DNA of 64,000 nt, taken from contig OX485807.1 in NCBI GenBank assembly GCA_950295325.1, forward strand, positions 51,738,440 through 51,802,439, in the 5' to 3' direction. The notes below the pieces were generated by a model. It ran no database searches and had not been told where the DNA came from. It worked only from the letters and a program-made list of their open reading frames with translations. This DNA is from Polytrichum commune (Eukaryota > Streptophyta > Polytrichopsida > Polytrichales > Polytrichaceae). Positions 1 through 11,402 of the stretch are shown in pieces. Position 1 is the stretch's first letter; each line of letters starts with the position of its first letter. The position numbers and the translations under genes are program-made.

Positions 1-479
1 ATATAAGACTTTCAACATACAATTTCACAACAAAAGCCAAGGTATCACTCCTTGTTGGTTTTATAACTTAAGTCACAATCCAACTTCTACACAAGAAATT
101 AAACACAACAATTTGTAATCTAGTACAATCACCTTGAATACGATTTAATTCGCTCAAGGCATCAGACAATTGCCCTCTCGGAAATACCATAAAGTTTACC
201 TTTTACAACTATGACACGAAGTTATAATAAAATATAATGCACTCTCTCTAACTTCATGTCCAGAGTATATCTATTTTTCTAGGGTTGCAACTAAACAACC
301 TTTCTTAACAAACCATAGCCTTTGTAAATCTCCCCTTTCCTTATCTCCTAAGCTATGGTCCTCAATTTAGCACATGAAAATTACTTATTTGGCTACATTT
401 ATTATATTTTTCCATTGTCTCTCTATTTGTAACAAAAAATCTAATAAATTGGTTGTACAACCCACATGGGTGCACAAAA
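1..479. other. AT-rich sequence without a supported gene
   Basis: Only short chance reading frames are present. From about position 135 the sequence is paralogous to the start of block B (about 42545). Both copies share the run from the Asn/His-rich leader (CTCAAGGCATC) through the GTTGTACAACCCACATGGG stretch just before position 472. Nothing else is visible. Confidence 0.6.
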
Positions 480-887
480 CACGGGTAGATCACTCCATTG
501 TCAAGTTGAACACCACGTGGGACCAAAAAAAATCTTCTTTTGGTAAGTTGCACCACCAAAATGGGTCAAAATTTTATCAAATGTTTTTCATGAGTAGATA
601 TACACAGTACCTATGACATAGGTAAAAGTGGTAACTCAATTTGTTGATTTTTTTTTCATAAAACATACCGTTTCTAACTAGAATGATACATAATTGAACT
701 AAAACATTTATTAAAAAAACAAAGATGACTAAAAAATTCAAAAAATATATACAAAAGATACTATCAATGGTTATGTATATGTAGAAAAAATATCATAAAT
801 TTTAAAATTATATATGGCATGTAATATAGGGGTACCAAACTTTGTCCGCACGTGGTGTCAACTTGACAATGAAGTGACCTCCCCGTG
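480..887. mobile_element. 408-bp non-autonomous DNA transposon (8-bp target duplication, long terminal inverted repeats)
   Basis: The ends are inverted repeats of about 42 bp. The left end starts CACGGGTAGATCACTCC and the right end, on the other strand, starts CACGGGGAGGTCACTTC; both continue with CATTGTCAAGTTGA. The element is flanked by perfect 8-bp direct repeats, GCACAAAA (472-479 and 888-895). Block B preserves the empty site with a single GCACAAAA near 42878, so this is a real insertion after the blocks separated. It has no coding capacity. Eight-bp duplications suit hAT elements, but the long terminal repeats also resemble mutator-like MITEs, so the superfamily is open. Confidence 0.85.
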
Positions 888-1081
888 GCACAAAAGGGGT
901 ATTAATTGTGCCTAGGGGTTACAAAATATACATAAAGTATGGGTATTACTTATTCTAGCTTTGGAGATTTACTAGGCATATTATTCATACACACCTAGTT
1001 GTATTTCTACCTTTAGGCTTATAGTCAATTATATTGAAGTGGGTAATCTACAAGAGGTTCAAATTAATATTTCATCCACTA

Positions 1082-2023
1082 CCGTACGTTAAGGGCAGCT
1101 TCGGCACAAAATAATTCTAAAAATAGACGCCGAAACTTTTGGAATATTATTGGCATTTTTTGCCGAATATAAAATTAATTATTTTTCAAAATTGCCAAAA
1201 AGTAACAAGTTTTTACTTCTCACTAGAGTTTTACTTACAGTGGAAGCATATGTGAATTTTGAAAGAGAGAAGGTGCTCCTTTTGTAATCAAGCTCACTTA
1301 CATTAGTCCACAAAGAATATGGGTTAAGAAGTAGCAAGACTCTAAGTGAGGCTTTTCAAATGTGTTGTACACAAATTTTTGGAGTCCAATTGAGCATAGA
1401 AGATGAAGTTTTATAGAATTTTGTCCAACTAACAAAAGTTGAGAAATCAATCCTTCTTCCACCTCCAATAAGTTTTGTGTCAAAATAAGTCTTTATGCAA
1501 AAGATATGGACAAAACATTGCAGCCGTGTGAAGATCAAAAAATTAAAATGCGTTCATAACAGTTTTTCGGAGCTCATTTGTGCATAGAAGATCAACTTTT
1601 TTGGAATTTTGTTGGTCTAAGAAAAGTTTAGAAATCAAGTAATCTTTCACCTCCAACAAATTTTATGTCATTTGAAGACTCTATGCAAAAGTTATGTGTG
1701 TTATAAAAATGAAGTCTAACTCGGTGCTTCACCTCAAAGTTTACATATCCCATATGCATTGTTGAACACAACTCCACTCTACTTGCATAAAGCACAGAGC
1801 ATTCTCTACTCTTCACTCACATCTTACTTGTCATTCAATGCAAGAGAGATGTACAAGATATAAGCTTAAATAGAAAATTAAGAATGAACTTAAGCTGAAT
1901 TTTAAAAATTAAAAGAGAAAATGGCCGAAAATATGAATATACTATTTCTAGGTGCCGAACACTATTTTTTTACTTTTAATAATTATTCGGCAAGAGAGCG
2001 CCGAAGCTGCCCTTAACGTACGG
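1082..2023. mobile_element. 942-bp non-autonomous element with TA target duplication
   Basis: Perfect 24-bp terminal inverted repeats (1082-1105 and 2000-2023) begin CCGTACGTTAAGGGCAGC. The element is flanked by TA on both sides (1080-1081 and 2024-2025). Block B near 43070 has the uninterrupted sequence TTCATCCAATATGTGAG, an empty site with a single TA. The TA duplication points to a Tc1/mariner-like mobiliser. Several GCCGAA/TTCGGC hexamers lie near both ends. No transposase is encoded. Confidence 0.85.
1381..1740 (+). repeat. Diverged internal tandem duplication inside the TA element
   Basis: Two units of roughly 185-190 bp, starting near 1381 and 1569, share the order GCATAGAAGAT, GAATTTTGT, AGAAATCAA, CACCTCCAA and TATGCAAAAG with many substitutions. 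They make up much of the interior of the element. Confidence 0.55.
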
Positions 2024-2093
2024 TATGTGAGTTGAATGGTGTTCCCACATTGTCCAAGATAAGTTCACTAGAGTCAAGTATGGTATGTAGTAT

Positions 2094-2303
2094 GTGAAAC
2101 CTAAAGTTCGACTATCTAGAGATGGGGATAATTATTACTCATTGAAATTGAGATGTGACGGTATCATTTGTTCTCAAGCAGTAGTTGAAGGAGAGAAGGA
2201 AAAAGGGATAAAAAAGCCAGGTGGCTTAATCATTGACCGCCAAGACTTGGTATTTAGGAAGGATCTAGAGGATGCTTTGGAAAATTGGCCACATGTGGAT
2301 TGA
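2094..2303 (+). other. Short reading frame shared with block B, function unknown
   Basis: A 69-codon frame contains KPKVRLSRDGDNYYSLKLRC, followed by a hydrophilic tail. The same peptide occurs in block B at about 43132-43267, within a slightly longer frame that ends at a different stop. In A the upstream part is separated by the 942-bp transposon. I recognise no domain. The shared frame may be a relic of a gene present in the ancestral block, but conservation here may only reflect the recent duplication. Confidence 0.2.
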
Positions 2304-5300
2304 GAATCGACAATTAATTCACCTCTAGAACCGGCCTTTTGATATGGAAATAAGGTTTTGTGGTATCAAAATGAGACTGGGTCAATGTGGACTTATGATA
2401 AAACAAATCATTTGATAGTAGAGTAGAAACCATCATTGCATTGGCTACAATGGGTTTTTTTTGTTTTTTTATTGTAGAAACAAATTTTGATGAGTTACAT
2501 CCAACGGATGCAATGATTTCATCAACGATAAATAAATATGTCTTGCTAAGAGTATTTTAGCCATATTTTCCATATGCTCTTTCCAACATATACATATGAT
2601 TGGGATCTACATGATTTATTTATTTCTCACTTGTGTATGTATTCAAGGGGATTTTTCTAGCTACACATCGTACTTATATCATTTTTAAGAGGGGAATCTT
2701 GTGTATTAGGGCTATTAATTTTAGGGTCATGCACGCACGTGGTTCCTAGTTCTAAAAATGAGTGAACCCCCATGGGGAGTAGTGGAAGGGGATGAGGTTA
2801 TACCACATATACAAGTTTCAAGCTGCAATTTCTCTGCTCTAGCAATTCTTTGCATGCTTAGTTTGCTCCTCGCTGTATGTAGCGCTCAACGATTTCTCCA
2901 CTAGAATCAAGGTTCACTCGTTGTTGAAAAGTCGGGTGAAACTCCTTTGACTTCCTCTTGCAATCCCAATTGTATTATAGAAAACCTCAGGATCTAAAGT
3001 GAGGTCCGCCCATGGGACCCATCATCATAAATCCCGGATTGGCCTATCCAAGGCTTCCTCGGTCCACCAATCCTAGTATGATAACCTATTAAAGAACTAT
3101 TTGAATATTTTACTTTATTTGGGCTTTAAGAGAAATTGGGTGAATTTATGAACATGGTCTCAAACTCGCCTCTTAACCAACTCATCTGGAGCTTGATCCC
3201 AACACTTTACATAAATTATATTCTAACATGTTTACGTGTCTTTTTGGTGTCAATTTGTCATATAGGTACCATTCAAATATAAGTGTCCATTTGACCCCTT
3301 AAATTCCTAAGAGCTTTTTCCACCCCCGAATATTCAATATGAAGACACATTCATCTTTGAAGAATACATGGTATGAGATGTGCAATACATTTGAGGTAGA
3401 TGTGTCTAATTTGGTTACATTTTGGCTTCATTGGATACCTATGTTTGAATGGTGTGTGGTTTCCTGTGGCTCCAAGAATGGATACCAAAAAGAAATGAGA
3501 TTGGACTGCATGATCCAATTACAATTGGAGCACTCAAAATAAAATAATAAATGAATACAAGATAGACAATAAGTGATTTTGAATGCCAATTTCGTCTCTT
3601 CTCTTGATTGAGTTAGTCACAAAATGACATACACGAATTCTAAATATTTTGGTTTCTAATTAGTCAAATGTTAGAGGTTAAAGTTGGCAAGAAATATTTG
3701 AATGGTTGGTGGTAAATCACAGGGACTTGGAGCTAGCATGCTGGTTGAGATTTTAATAACTAAGTGCATTGGCTTAGGCCCGTGTTGGATTAGACCTGAC
3801 AACATCTATGACTATGTCGTTGTTAACTATTCTCGGAGTGCATGTAACCCCTAATTGGATTAGTAATGAGCTCTTGGTGTTGCTTGTTAACTCGTGAACA
3901 ATACTTAAGCTTAAGTATACCCATAATGTGAGGGAGGCCCAAAAGAAAAGGGGCATAAAAATAGGCAGATTCTCGGCCCCACAAAATTGATACATAGGTA
4001 AGCAATGGTGCAAAGATGATCTCCAAACAACTCTTGTAAATGTATCTAAGGTATGTGGGTGTTATTTGGTCACGTTTCTTCATCAGACACTTATGTTTGG
4101 TTGATGTGTGTTAAGGTGAGGATCAAAGCACAAACATGATAAAGACACATGTTTAAAAGAGATTGGATAACGTCTTCAAATATTAATAACTACTCCACAC
4201 TCAATAGCGACACACGATTGGAAGCTTGACTTGTATATTTAGTTAAGAAATTAACAAACGTGCACTATTTATAATCATAACTAAATAAGGACAATCCAAT
4301 TGTTGATCCAAATTTTTAAAGATGCCTTATTGTGCACTTCCTAATGCAGCACAAGTTTTATTGTGTAAATCTAATTTGTAGAAGATCAAGAACATGGAAA
4401 CGAATCGAATACCAACCACATACCTTAAATGCAATTTCAAATTTTACTTGGGAAAGATGGCATTTTGAGTCTCAACAAGCTAGATCTACATGTAGATAAG
4501 TACTTACCCGAATTTGCTTAGCAAAGCTACAACACAGGAGATTCACTTGCAGAATAATATTTACATTGCTTCTCTCCGGAAACTCCTCTGCCTACCAAGG
4601 CTTTTTGTTTTGTTTTTGTTTTTGCACCTGTCACACACCAAAAGAAAGGCATATGGAGTTTTAAATTAATCTTGCCCGTTGAAACAAAAGCGAAAATGAA
4701 AAATACTCGTCACATGGAAAGGCAAAAATAAATAAATAAAACCAACCTGTCAAAATAATGGTCTTCTTAACCACTACCCATCACCCTATCCAAGCTAGTA
4801 ACTTACTAGTAGGTTGTATGACAAGGTTTGCCATACTGGCATTTTTCTCCCTTAACCTTAATCTTCTCTCCCTCTTTCTTGAGTGCTCACTCTTAGAGTC
4901 GCCATCATTTGCAAATGTTACGGTACTTCTTCTCTCCATATGTTGTATATTGTATGAAGATATTGTGGATGTTGTACATTTGACCATGGTCACGCATGTA
5001 TGGGGCAAACAAAATATAAATACATTATGGCAAACATAGCAAGCAAAGCATCATGCATTATTAATATGTCGGGTCAAACTAGATGGGAGCAAATAATTGT
5101 GTCATTGTTGCGCTTCACAAAAATACAACAAACTTGTATATTCTACTTGTGTGGGCACCTTAGATTAGCTAGGAGGTTGGCACTGTTGAACTTCACATGT
5201 TTGCAAGAAGCATTGCTTAACAAAAGTTGTCATTATCAGAGTTTGATAGAGCAAAGTTTAATACATTAATAATTTGTGATTGCCTCAAAGCAACAACTAA

Positions 5301-5908
5301 TCGGGAGTTGCCGAGTCTCATAGTTGATTAGTTGATGATCATTTTTTTAAATTTATTTATAAAATTGATGAGTGGGATCTCTTGAGTTTGATGTTGTATT
5401 GCATTTGAGGATGTTTGACTCCGGATTTGGATTTGGATTGAGAATTGATAATGTTTAACTCTTGATTTGAAACCCTAATTTGTGCAACATTGTCACAAGT
5501 TGGTGCTGTTTTTTTGAGGTTGGAAAAACCATTTAAAGGTCAACTTTGAGGTGTTAGCTTCTTTGACATACAAAACTAGCTACAACTCAAATTGGACTTG
5601 GAATGTTTTTTAACCCCCCAAAAAGGGGGACCAACTTGTGACATGGCTCTATAAAGATAGGGTCCAATATGATGCCTCGATCCACCACATTTAAGGGTTG
5701 ATGAGGTGGTGCTTCAACTATGTGTGGGCATGTCCTTCACAATTGTTTTTTGAATTTGGGTAATGTGCCAAGTTGTGAAGGAATTCATATTTTGAATGTG
5801 TTTTAAATATGATACTCAAACATATTTGAAGTTCATAAGATTATGAAACTAGATCAAACTTTGGTATGATCTTCTAACTATTGTTGCAACACACAACATA
5901 GGTGGATG
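2304..5908. other. Non-coding part of block A
   Basis: No gene is supported. The sequence is matched by B about 43280-46975 and in part by C (34028-34852, 35838-36372 and 36925-37488). Reading frames here shift or stop between copies, which argues against coding. Confidence 0.6.
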
Positions 5909-6444
5909 CTAACCCTCCCCCTATGAACTTTTCAGGGGGAGGTGGATAGGGACTGGGGCCCGGGATCCGGCACTTCTCGGCACCCCCCGCAAAAAAATGT
6001 CAAATTTTTCAAATCCCAACCAAAAACTAATGCCCACTATGCCCGATTTTGGAAAAAAATTGCCCTTCCATTCTTCAAGGCCACTTGTCCATATAGCCCA
6101 TATTGAGTGCACTTCATCTTCAAGGTCTAAAGCCGAATATGTATGTTCACTTCCATTAAGAAAATAAGAAATTGATTGGGCTTTCACTTTTTAAGTAAAT
6201 CCATCAATAAAGCATGTGATTAACTTGGAAGTTAAAAACATTACAAAACCCTCATTAGCACAGAGGTTATAGTTTTTGAAACTTGCCATTGGAAGGGTCT
6301 TTGTCATTCAAAATGAAACTAAAATGAGTGTTTTATTTTTAGTAGGTTTCTTTCATAATATTTTAGTTAATGCCTTCTATTTTCACAAGTATTTATACAC
6401 ATTCAAACTAATAAAATGTGATTGATTTGTAAGGGGAGGGATAG
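5909..6444. mobile_element. Non-autonomous element, family with CTAACCCTCCCC ends (copy in A)
   Basis: The left end CTAACCCTCCCC (5909-5920) is matched inverted at the right end (6433-6444, one mismatch). The orthologous copy in B (46976-47511) has perfect 12-bp inverted ends. The segment is absent at the corresponding place in block C near 37490, so it inserted before A and B split, or was lost from C. The interior is shared in reverse orientation with 39394-40306. No coding capacity is seen and no clear target duplication could be defined. Confidence 0.65.
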
Positions 6445-6724
6445 GCGTGAAGAATATAGAAGGGAGGGCAATATTTGAGTTATGTTGCAACACAAGGAAT
6501 TGGAGCATTTTGGAAAAAATATTGTAAGAAGTTTAAACATCTTTACATTTTTATATGAAAGAGTATGATTTACTTTTGCACGAAAGATTTAGATTTTGTC
6601 TACCTGTCATTTGAAACGTAATTTTTGATGTTGTCCATCACATTGAAAGGCCACAAAATGAAGTAACCCATCCAAAATTCTAAATAAGCCACTTGCTACC
6701 TACTCACCCATTCTTGTAACGAAA

Positions 6725-6870
6725 CTTGCTCCACCCATTCCACTTGCGAAGGGATGTCGCTCATCGACGTGCTACGTGGAGATTCAATGCCATCAACCTT
6801 GCTCCACCCATTCCACTTGCAAAGGGATGTCGCTCATTGACGTGCTACGTGGAGATTCAATGCCATCAAC
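6725..6870 (+). repeat. Two tandem 73-bp units
   Basis: The units at 6725-6797 and 6798-6870 both start CTTGCTCCACCCATTCCACT and differ at only a few bases. This stretch has no counterpart in blocks B or C. Confidence 0.85.
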
Positions 6871-7957
6871 ATACAAGAAATCTCAATATGAAGACCATCA
6901 TAGCAATTCATCACCAATGCTGCTCTGCTCTCAGAAAGAGTTGCAAGAAAATAAAAGAATCAAAGTGCAAGAATATCATTGCTATGGCCACAACAAGCGA
7001 TTGCACCTGCACTGGCTTGCGAGAAGCAAAAATCGAATTCACTTGTGCTTCCACTTGCACCTCATCGCCTACCACCGCCCTCACTATCTCCGATGATTCT
7101 GTGAGCTGTTTTAAGTCAATCTTGTGATGAATAAGACATAACTCAGGTGCAGACAATATTTGCGATGTGAGAGAGGCCTTGACAAACCATCCGCAATGGT
7201 AAGTGGAGCGACCCGCCAAGAGGTCTTCGCAATTCTGATTGTCCACACCAAGGGTTTACTGTCTCCGAGGACCAACGAACCCTAACCCTAACAGGTGACG
7301 TGGCCGCCCCAGAGAGGGCGGCATTTCGGGAAGAGGCTATAAGCGGATTTGTCTAAATACCCCCATATCGAGTGGCTCGGATGCCAGGTTCGGGAGGGGG
7401 TGGCAGGGGTGGGGTAAAACTTGCCCCCTATTTTTTTAATTGAGTGGGGCCTTACTTGATCTCATAGGGGGCTTCCTAGAGTAATTTGGGGCCGTAGGAC
7501 CCAAATTTAGCAAAAAAAAAACCAAAAAAAGTCCCCAAGAGGCCAAAACGGGGAGGGCCAGAAAAATGAACTCCACCGAACCTGGCCTCCGAGCCACGCT
7601 CGATGGGGGTATTTAGACCCACCCGCTTTAAGGGGCGGTTTACACTATGGACCATGAAGTCGTCCCACGTAAGAGGCCTATTTTGTGTGGGACGACTTCC
7701 ATGGTCCGAGTTACTAAAATATTAGTTGTAATGGTTCATGGGCCCTTCACTAGGTGTAAACCGAATGTGGACCATGAAGAATGACCATGCACCAAAAAGT
7801 GGAGGTGCGGATTTTTTTAATAATAAAAAAGGCAGTTTTTGGAAAAAATCAAGTTTGACCATTCTCTTCACTTCTATTGACTTCTCTTCTCTTCATTTCT
7901 TTTCTCTTCATTTGTCTTGTAGTTTTCGCTTGCTTGAACCTAAAATTCCAGCAAGCA

Positions 7958-9469
7958 ATGAAGGAGAGGAGGAGGACATTTGTTTTGCTTTCAGGATTGT
8001 ACATGCTTTTGTACATGCTCGTAAAGCATGTGGTAGACATTCAAACGCTGATTTTGCAAGGAGAATGGGAGAAGTTAGCAATTTTGAGCTTGGTTTATGA
8101 GAATATGGGATATAGAGAGAGGAGTATATGGAATCAAGAACGGATGATTGGATTTGTAGACCGCTTATTGTTGGGTTCGTGGACGGAGAATGAATTTAGA
8201 AAGCGAACTCGAGTGACACACAATACATTCAAATTTTTGTGTGAGAGGTTAGGTCCTCGGGGGGGTAGTGTGTTAAAAAGTTAAGGATATAGGTGCGAAC
8301 AACCACTATTTTATAGGGGGGTATTACTTTCAATTTTTTTTTTCACATGCTATCATTATGTAAATTTCTACTTTGGGTTAATAGAAAAATGGCTTGCATT
8401 ACTTATAATTTCAAATTACCTATTATTCCATACCCTATAGTACTTTAAAGATGTCCAGTGCCATTTTTGATACCCTATATTACTCTTAAGCCCAATTATA
8501 AAATTTTGCTCCTATGTTTTTAAAATACCCTATCATTTGTTCGCACGTATATTGCTACTCCAACCAATGACTACCCCCCCCGAGGTTAGGTCCGTATTTG
8601 AAAAAAGAAATACTCAATTTAGGGTTACGGTGCCGGTGCAAGAGAAGATAGCAATGTTATTGCATCGATTGGGAAGTGGTGATGGATTGCAAACTATAGG
8701 CGACTTGTATGGAGTGTACAAAAGTACATTATCAATCGTAGTGAGGGAGTTTTGTAAAGCGGTTAGAAAACATCTACAACCGGTTTTTGTACAAACTCCG
8801 AGCGAATCACAGTTTAGAATTTTAGCTTCGAGGTTTGAAAAATTACATGGCATTCTTTATATTATAGGTGCAATAGATGGATCACATATTCTTGTTTTAG
8901 CCTCTCGAATTGGCGGACAAGATTATTACTGCAGAAAGTCATTTCATTCAGCAATTCTGCAAGGAATAGTCAGACCAGATTGTATGTTTTGGGATTATGA
9001 GTTTGGGTGGGCAGGAAGTCTTTACGACTGAAGCGTATTTCAAGTTACAAGAATCGGACGTGGATGTATAGAAGGTAAATTTCAGCCGTACAAACTTATA
9101 GGGGATGCGGCATATCCGGTTCGGCCATGGATGTATTGTCCGTTTAAGGGCGGGAAGACAACACTATCCGGGAAGAAGGCTAATTGAAATTTCATTCAAT
9201 CTTCAACTAGGATGTGTGTAGAGAGGGCATTTGGGATATTGAAGGGTAGGTGAAGGGTGATAATGAAGCGATGCGAAGTGCCTTTGCGGAATATGCCGGA
9301 TATTGTAGCCACTTGTATAGTGTTGCACAATTTGTGCATTGTGAACAATGAATGCATAGAAGAAGATTGGATAGTAGAGGCAGAAAATAAATCGAGTAGA
9401 AGGATTGGTGAGGGAGAAATACGAGAAGGTAGTGAATTACGGGGCGAAAGGCTGGAATTGTTGAAGTGA
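7958..9469 (+). pseudogene. HARBI1-like nuclease/transposase, disrupted
   Basis: The probable start is the ATG at 7958, after a leader with no clear signal. The N-terminal part contains RKRTRVTHNTFKFLCERLGP and is broken at 8256 by a 328-bp MITE. Beyond it the frame resumes with the helix-turn-helix-like GSGDGLQTIGDLYGVYKSTL, then the catalytic-core motifs GAIDGSHI (first Asp), DYYCRKSFHSAILQGIV and DYEFGWAGSLYD. Further on, in other frames or after stops, come KLIGDAAYPVRPWMYCPF (second Asp), ERAFGILKGR and CIVLHNLC (region of the final acidic residue). At least two in-frame stops and a frameshift follow 9031. The family cleaves and joins DNA using a DDE-type active site together with the Myb-like partner; this copy cannot make a full protein. 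Confidence 0.85.
8257..8584. mobile_element. 328-bp G-ended MITE inside the Harbinger transposase
   Basis: The ends are TCGGGGGGGTAGT and CTACCCCCCCCGAG, with a second inverted motif TGCGAACAA/TTGTTCGCAC further in. The element is flanked by perfect 9-bp direct repeats GTTAGGTCC (8248-8256 and 8585-8593). Nine-bp duplications are characteristic of mutator-like elements. A nearly identical second copy lies at 28717-29064. No coding capacity. Confidence 0.88.
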
Positions 9470-9672
9470 AGAGGAGGATGTTAGCCACCGAAGATGCTCC
9501 AATTGCAGATGAAGTAAATGATGAAGAAACAAAATTTTTTTTATTAAAAGAAACCAAGAAGGCAAATGATCTTCTGTGCGAAGCCGAGTAATGCATGAAT
9601 TGATGGCAAAAAAATTGTGGCAATACAAACTGAAACAGAAATCAACTACAGTACACAGTAATAGTGATAGTA

Positions 9673-10905
9673 ATTAGAATTTTTCTAGGAGGGCAGCAAA
9701 ATTTCTGTCCATGTTCTTCAGAATATTTGTGGATTTCTGGAATGAAGAAAGAAGAGCCCCTGAATTACCAACAACATGTTCTAGCAAAAGTTCTATCTTC
9801 TCTTGAGTTTTCTTCTTCTTGTCTTGTGTGGAAGTTGTTGTTGAGTTTGGTGTTGTAGCAGTTGTTGTCTGAGATGAAGGAGTAGATGGAATGAAATCTT
9901 CAAGAATTGTTTCTGTAGCAATTGCTGGAATCTAGTTGCGTATACTTGCAATGCTGCCATGCCATTTATCCATTTCAGTGAACCACCTGCATTCTTGATG
10001 TCTGTCTGCACCTGAAATTTCATTAGCCCTTTTATCATTTCTGTAATCACTTAGAATGGATTTGTATTTTTTCTTACAGGACAACCAGGACCTATTGAAC
10101 CCTTTGATTGCAGCTACCATCCGAATTTGCAGTTTGATACATGCATTAACACATGTAAAAATCCAATCAGAAATATTAAAGAAGAATGTCAAACTGAAAT
10201 GTCAAAACAGCATAAACTAAGTTAGTAAGTGATGTATATGAACGAAGTAATTGAAAGCAATGTCGAATGAATTGGATTGGAGTAGTGGTAGGTGAGTGAG
10301 GGACGGAAGGCTTTGATCGAAAGTGAGTCGGGTTCGATTCCTCCCGCGCGCGAGGCATCCGCCAAGGCCTTCTACGGCCCATCATACGGCATCATATAAA
10401 ACATTCAAGGTTTTCAAGGTTTTAGTTTTTGCTCAAACAAATTGTACTTCTTTGAAAATTTACCTTGTTTGTTTGCCGATTTTGCAAACTCTTCTTCCAT
10501 TTCTTCTCGAATAGCAATGAGCTGATGAACCTCAAAGTCCTTCTACTTCACTCTTTCCATTTCCTCTTCATCTGATTCTCCAACTTTTATAATATCCGCT
10601 TTCTTCACCTTCTTTGATATTTCTTCTGTTATGCGCGTCCTTTTCTTTCCAACCATTCTCTTTTTTCCTACTTCTTCCTTGCATTCAAAAATTCCAACTT
10701 CAATAGTGGAAAGAGAAAGAAGAGGAGGAGGAGGAGGAAATGCTCTCAAAGAAGATGGAAGCAAACTAGGTCTCTGTAGCATTTCTGAAATTGAATAATG
10801 AGGTCTGAAAATTGGAGCTACCATTTCTTGCATCCACTCTGAATTTTGTGACCACTCTCCTTGTGACTCTCTTTGTGATCCCCCATCACCGCCATAACCC
10901 TTCAT
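9673..10905 (-). pseudogene. Harbinger Myb/SANT-like DNA-binding protein, degenerate
   Basis: Exon 1 starts at ATG 10905 (MKGYGGDGGSQRESQGEW) and is acidic and Lys-rich downstream. After an in-frame TAG near 10544 it continues as KDFEVHQLIAIREEMEEEFA up to a splice-donor-like AACAAG|GTAAAT near 10465. The next exon carries a trihelix/SANT-type stretch, NRSWLSCKKKYKSILSDYRN and DRHQECRWFTEMDKW (about 9950-10120). After another stop near 9935 there is a Thr-rich linker and a coiled-coil tail ending at TAA 9675-9673. In Harbinger elements this partner protein binds the transposon ends and carries the nuclease to the nucleus. The two stops and an inserted SINE-like sequence make this copy non-functional. 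Confidence 0.75.
10271..10400 (+). mobile_element. tRNA-related SINE-like sequence
   Basis: GGAGTAGTGGTA (10279-10290) resembles an RNA polymerase III A box. GGGTTCGATTCC (10330-10341) matches a B box at normal tRNA spacing. A non-tRNA body with CGCGCGAGGCATCC follows. A tRNA cloverleaf with acceptor stem is not obvious, so a SINE head is likelier than a tRNA gene. It lies between the two exons of the Harbinger Myb-like gene. Target duplications and a 3' tail were not resolved. Confidence 0.4.
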
Positions 10906-11402
10906 TTTCTACCTCAAAAATATCACACACTACTAGTTGAAGCACACCAAAACAGTGATGAAACGAACAAATACAAACGATCCATTTCTTGCAAAAAAAA
11001 TGGGCATTTTCTACTATGCTTTCAACCATAACGGAAATATGTATTTACAATATTACAGCCTTCTAACTGTAGCCGAAGAAAATCATTAATTAAGTCGGAA
11101 AAAATCATTAAAAAATCATTAAAAAAATCATTAAAACGGCATTTTTCTGACATGGGCCCTTGTTGTTTTTCCCAGACCACCTCTTTTGCTTGTCCCAACG
11201 GAAAACCCGTTGAACCATGGCAGTGGATAGAGTAGGCTTAAAAAATATGTTTTGTGGACCTCAACCTCCGTGGTCACTCTGCCATTTTTTCCTTGGTGTA
11301 AACCCAAGTCGACCCAGGACGACTTCGACGTCCAATCACATCGCTTAGACGGCCGTGGGACGACTTCATGGTCCATAGTGTATGATGCCCCTAAGCCTCC
11401 TC

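Larger units (their letters stand above)
7632..11391 (+). mobile_element. PIF/Harbinger DNA transposon, degenerate but with both ends
   Basis: The ends are GGGGCGGTTTACACTATGG and, on the other strand, GGGGCATCATACACTATGG, each followed by ACCATGAAGTCGTCCCACG. The element is flanked by TAA (7629-7631 and 11392-11394), the target duplication expected for this superfamily. Inside are the two genes typical of autonomous Harbinger elements in divergent arrangement: a HARBI1-like nuclease on the plus strand and a Myb/SANT-like protein on the minus strand. Both are broken, so the copy is not autonomous now. The insertion is absent from blocks B and C. Confidence 0.9.

Noticed and set aside
7266-7282. 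Telomere repeat CCCTAACCCTAAC
   Set aside because: Only two units, of a type different from the plant TTTAGGG form, and not at a block junction.
10271-10345. A functional tRNA gene
   Set aside because: A-box and B-box-like motifs are present, but no acceptor stem or full cloverleaf could be formed by eye, and the body continues as in a SINE.
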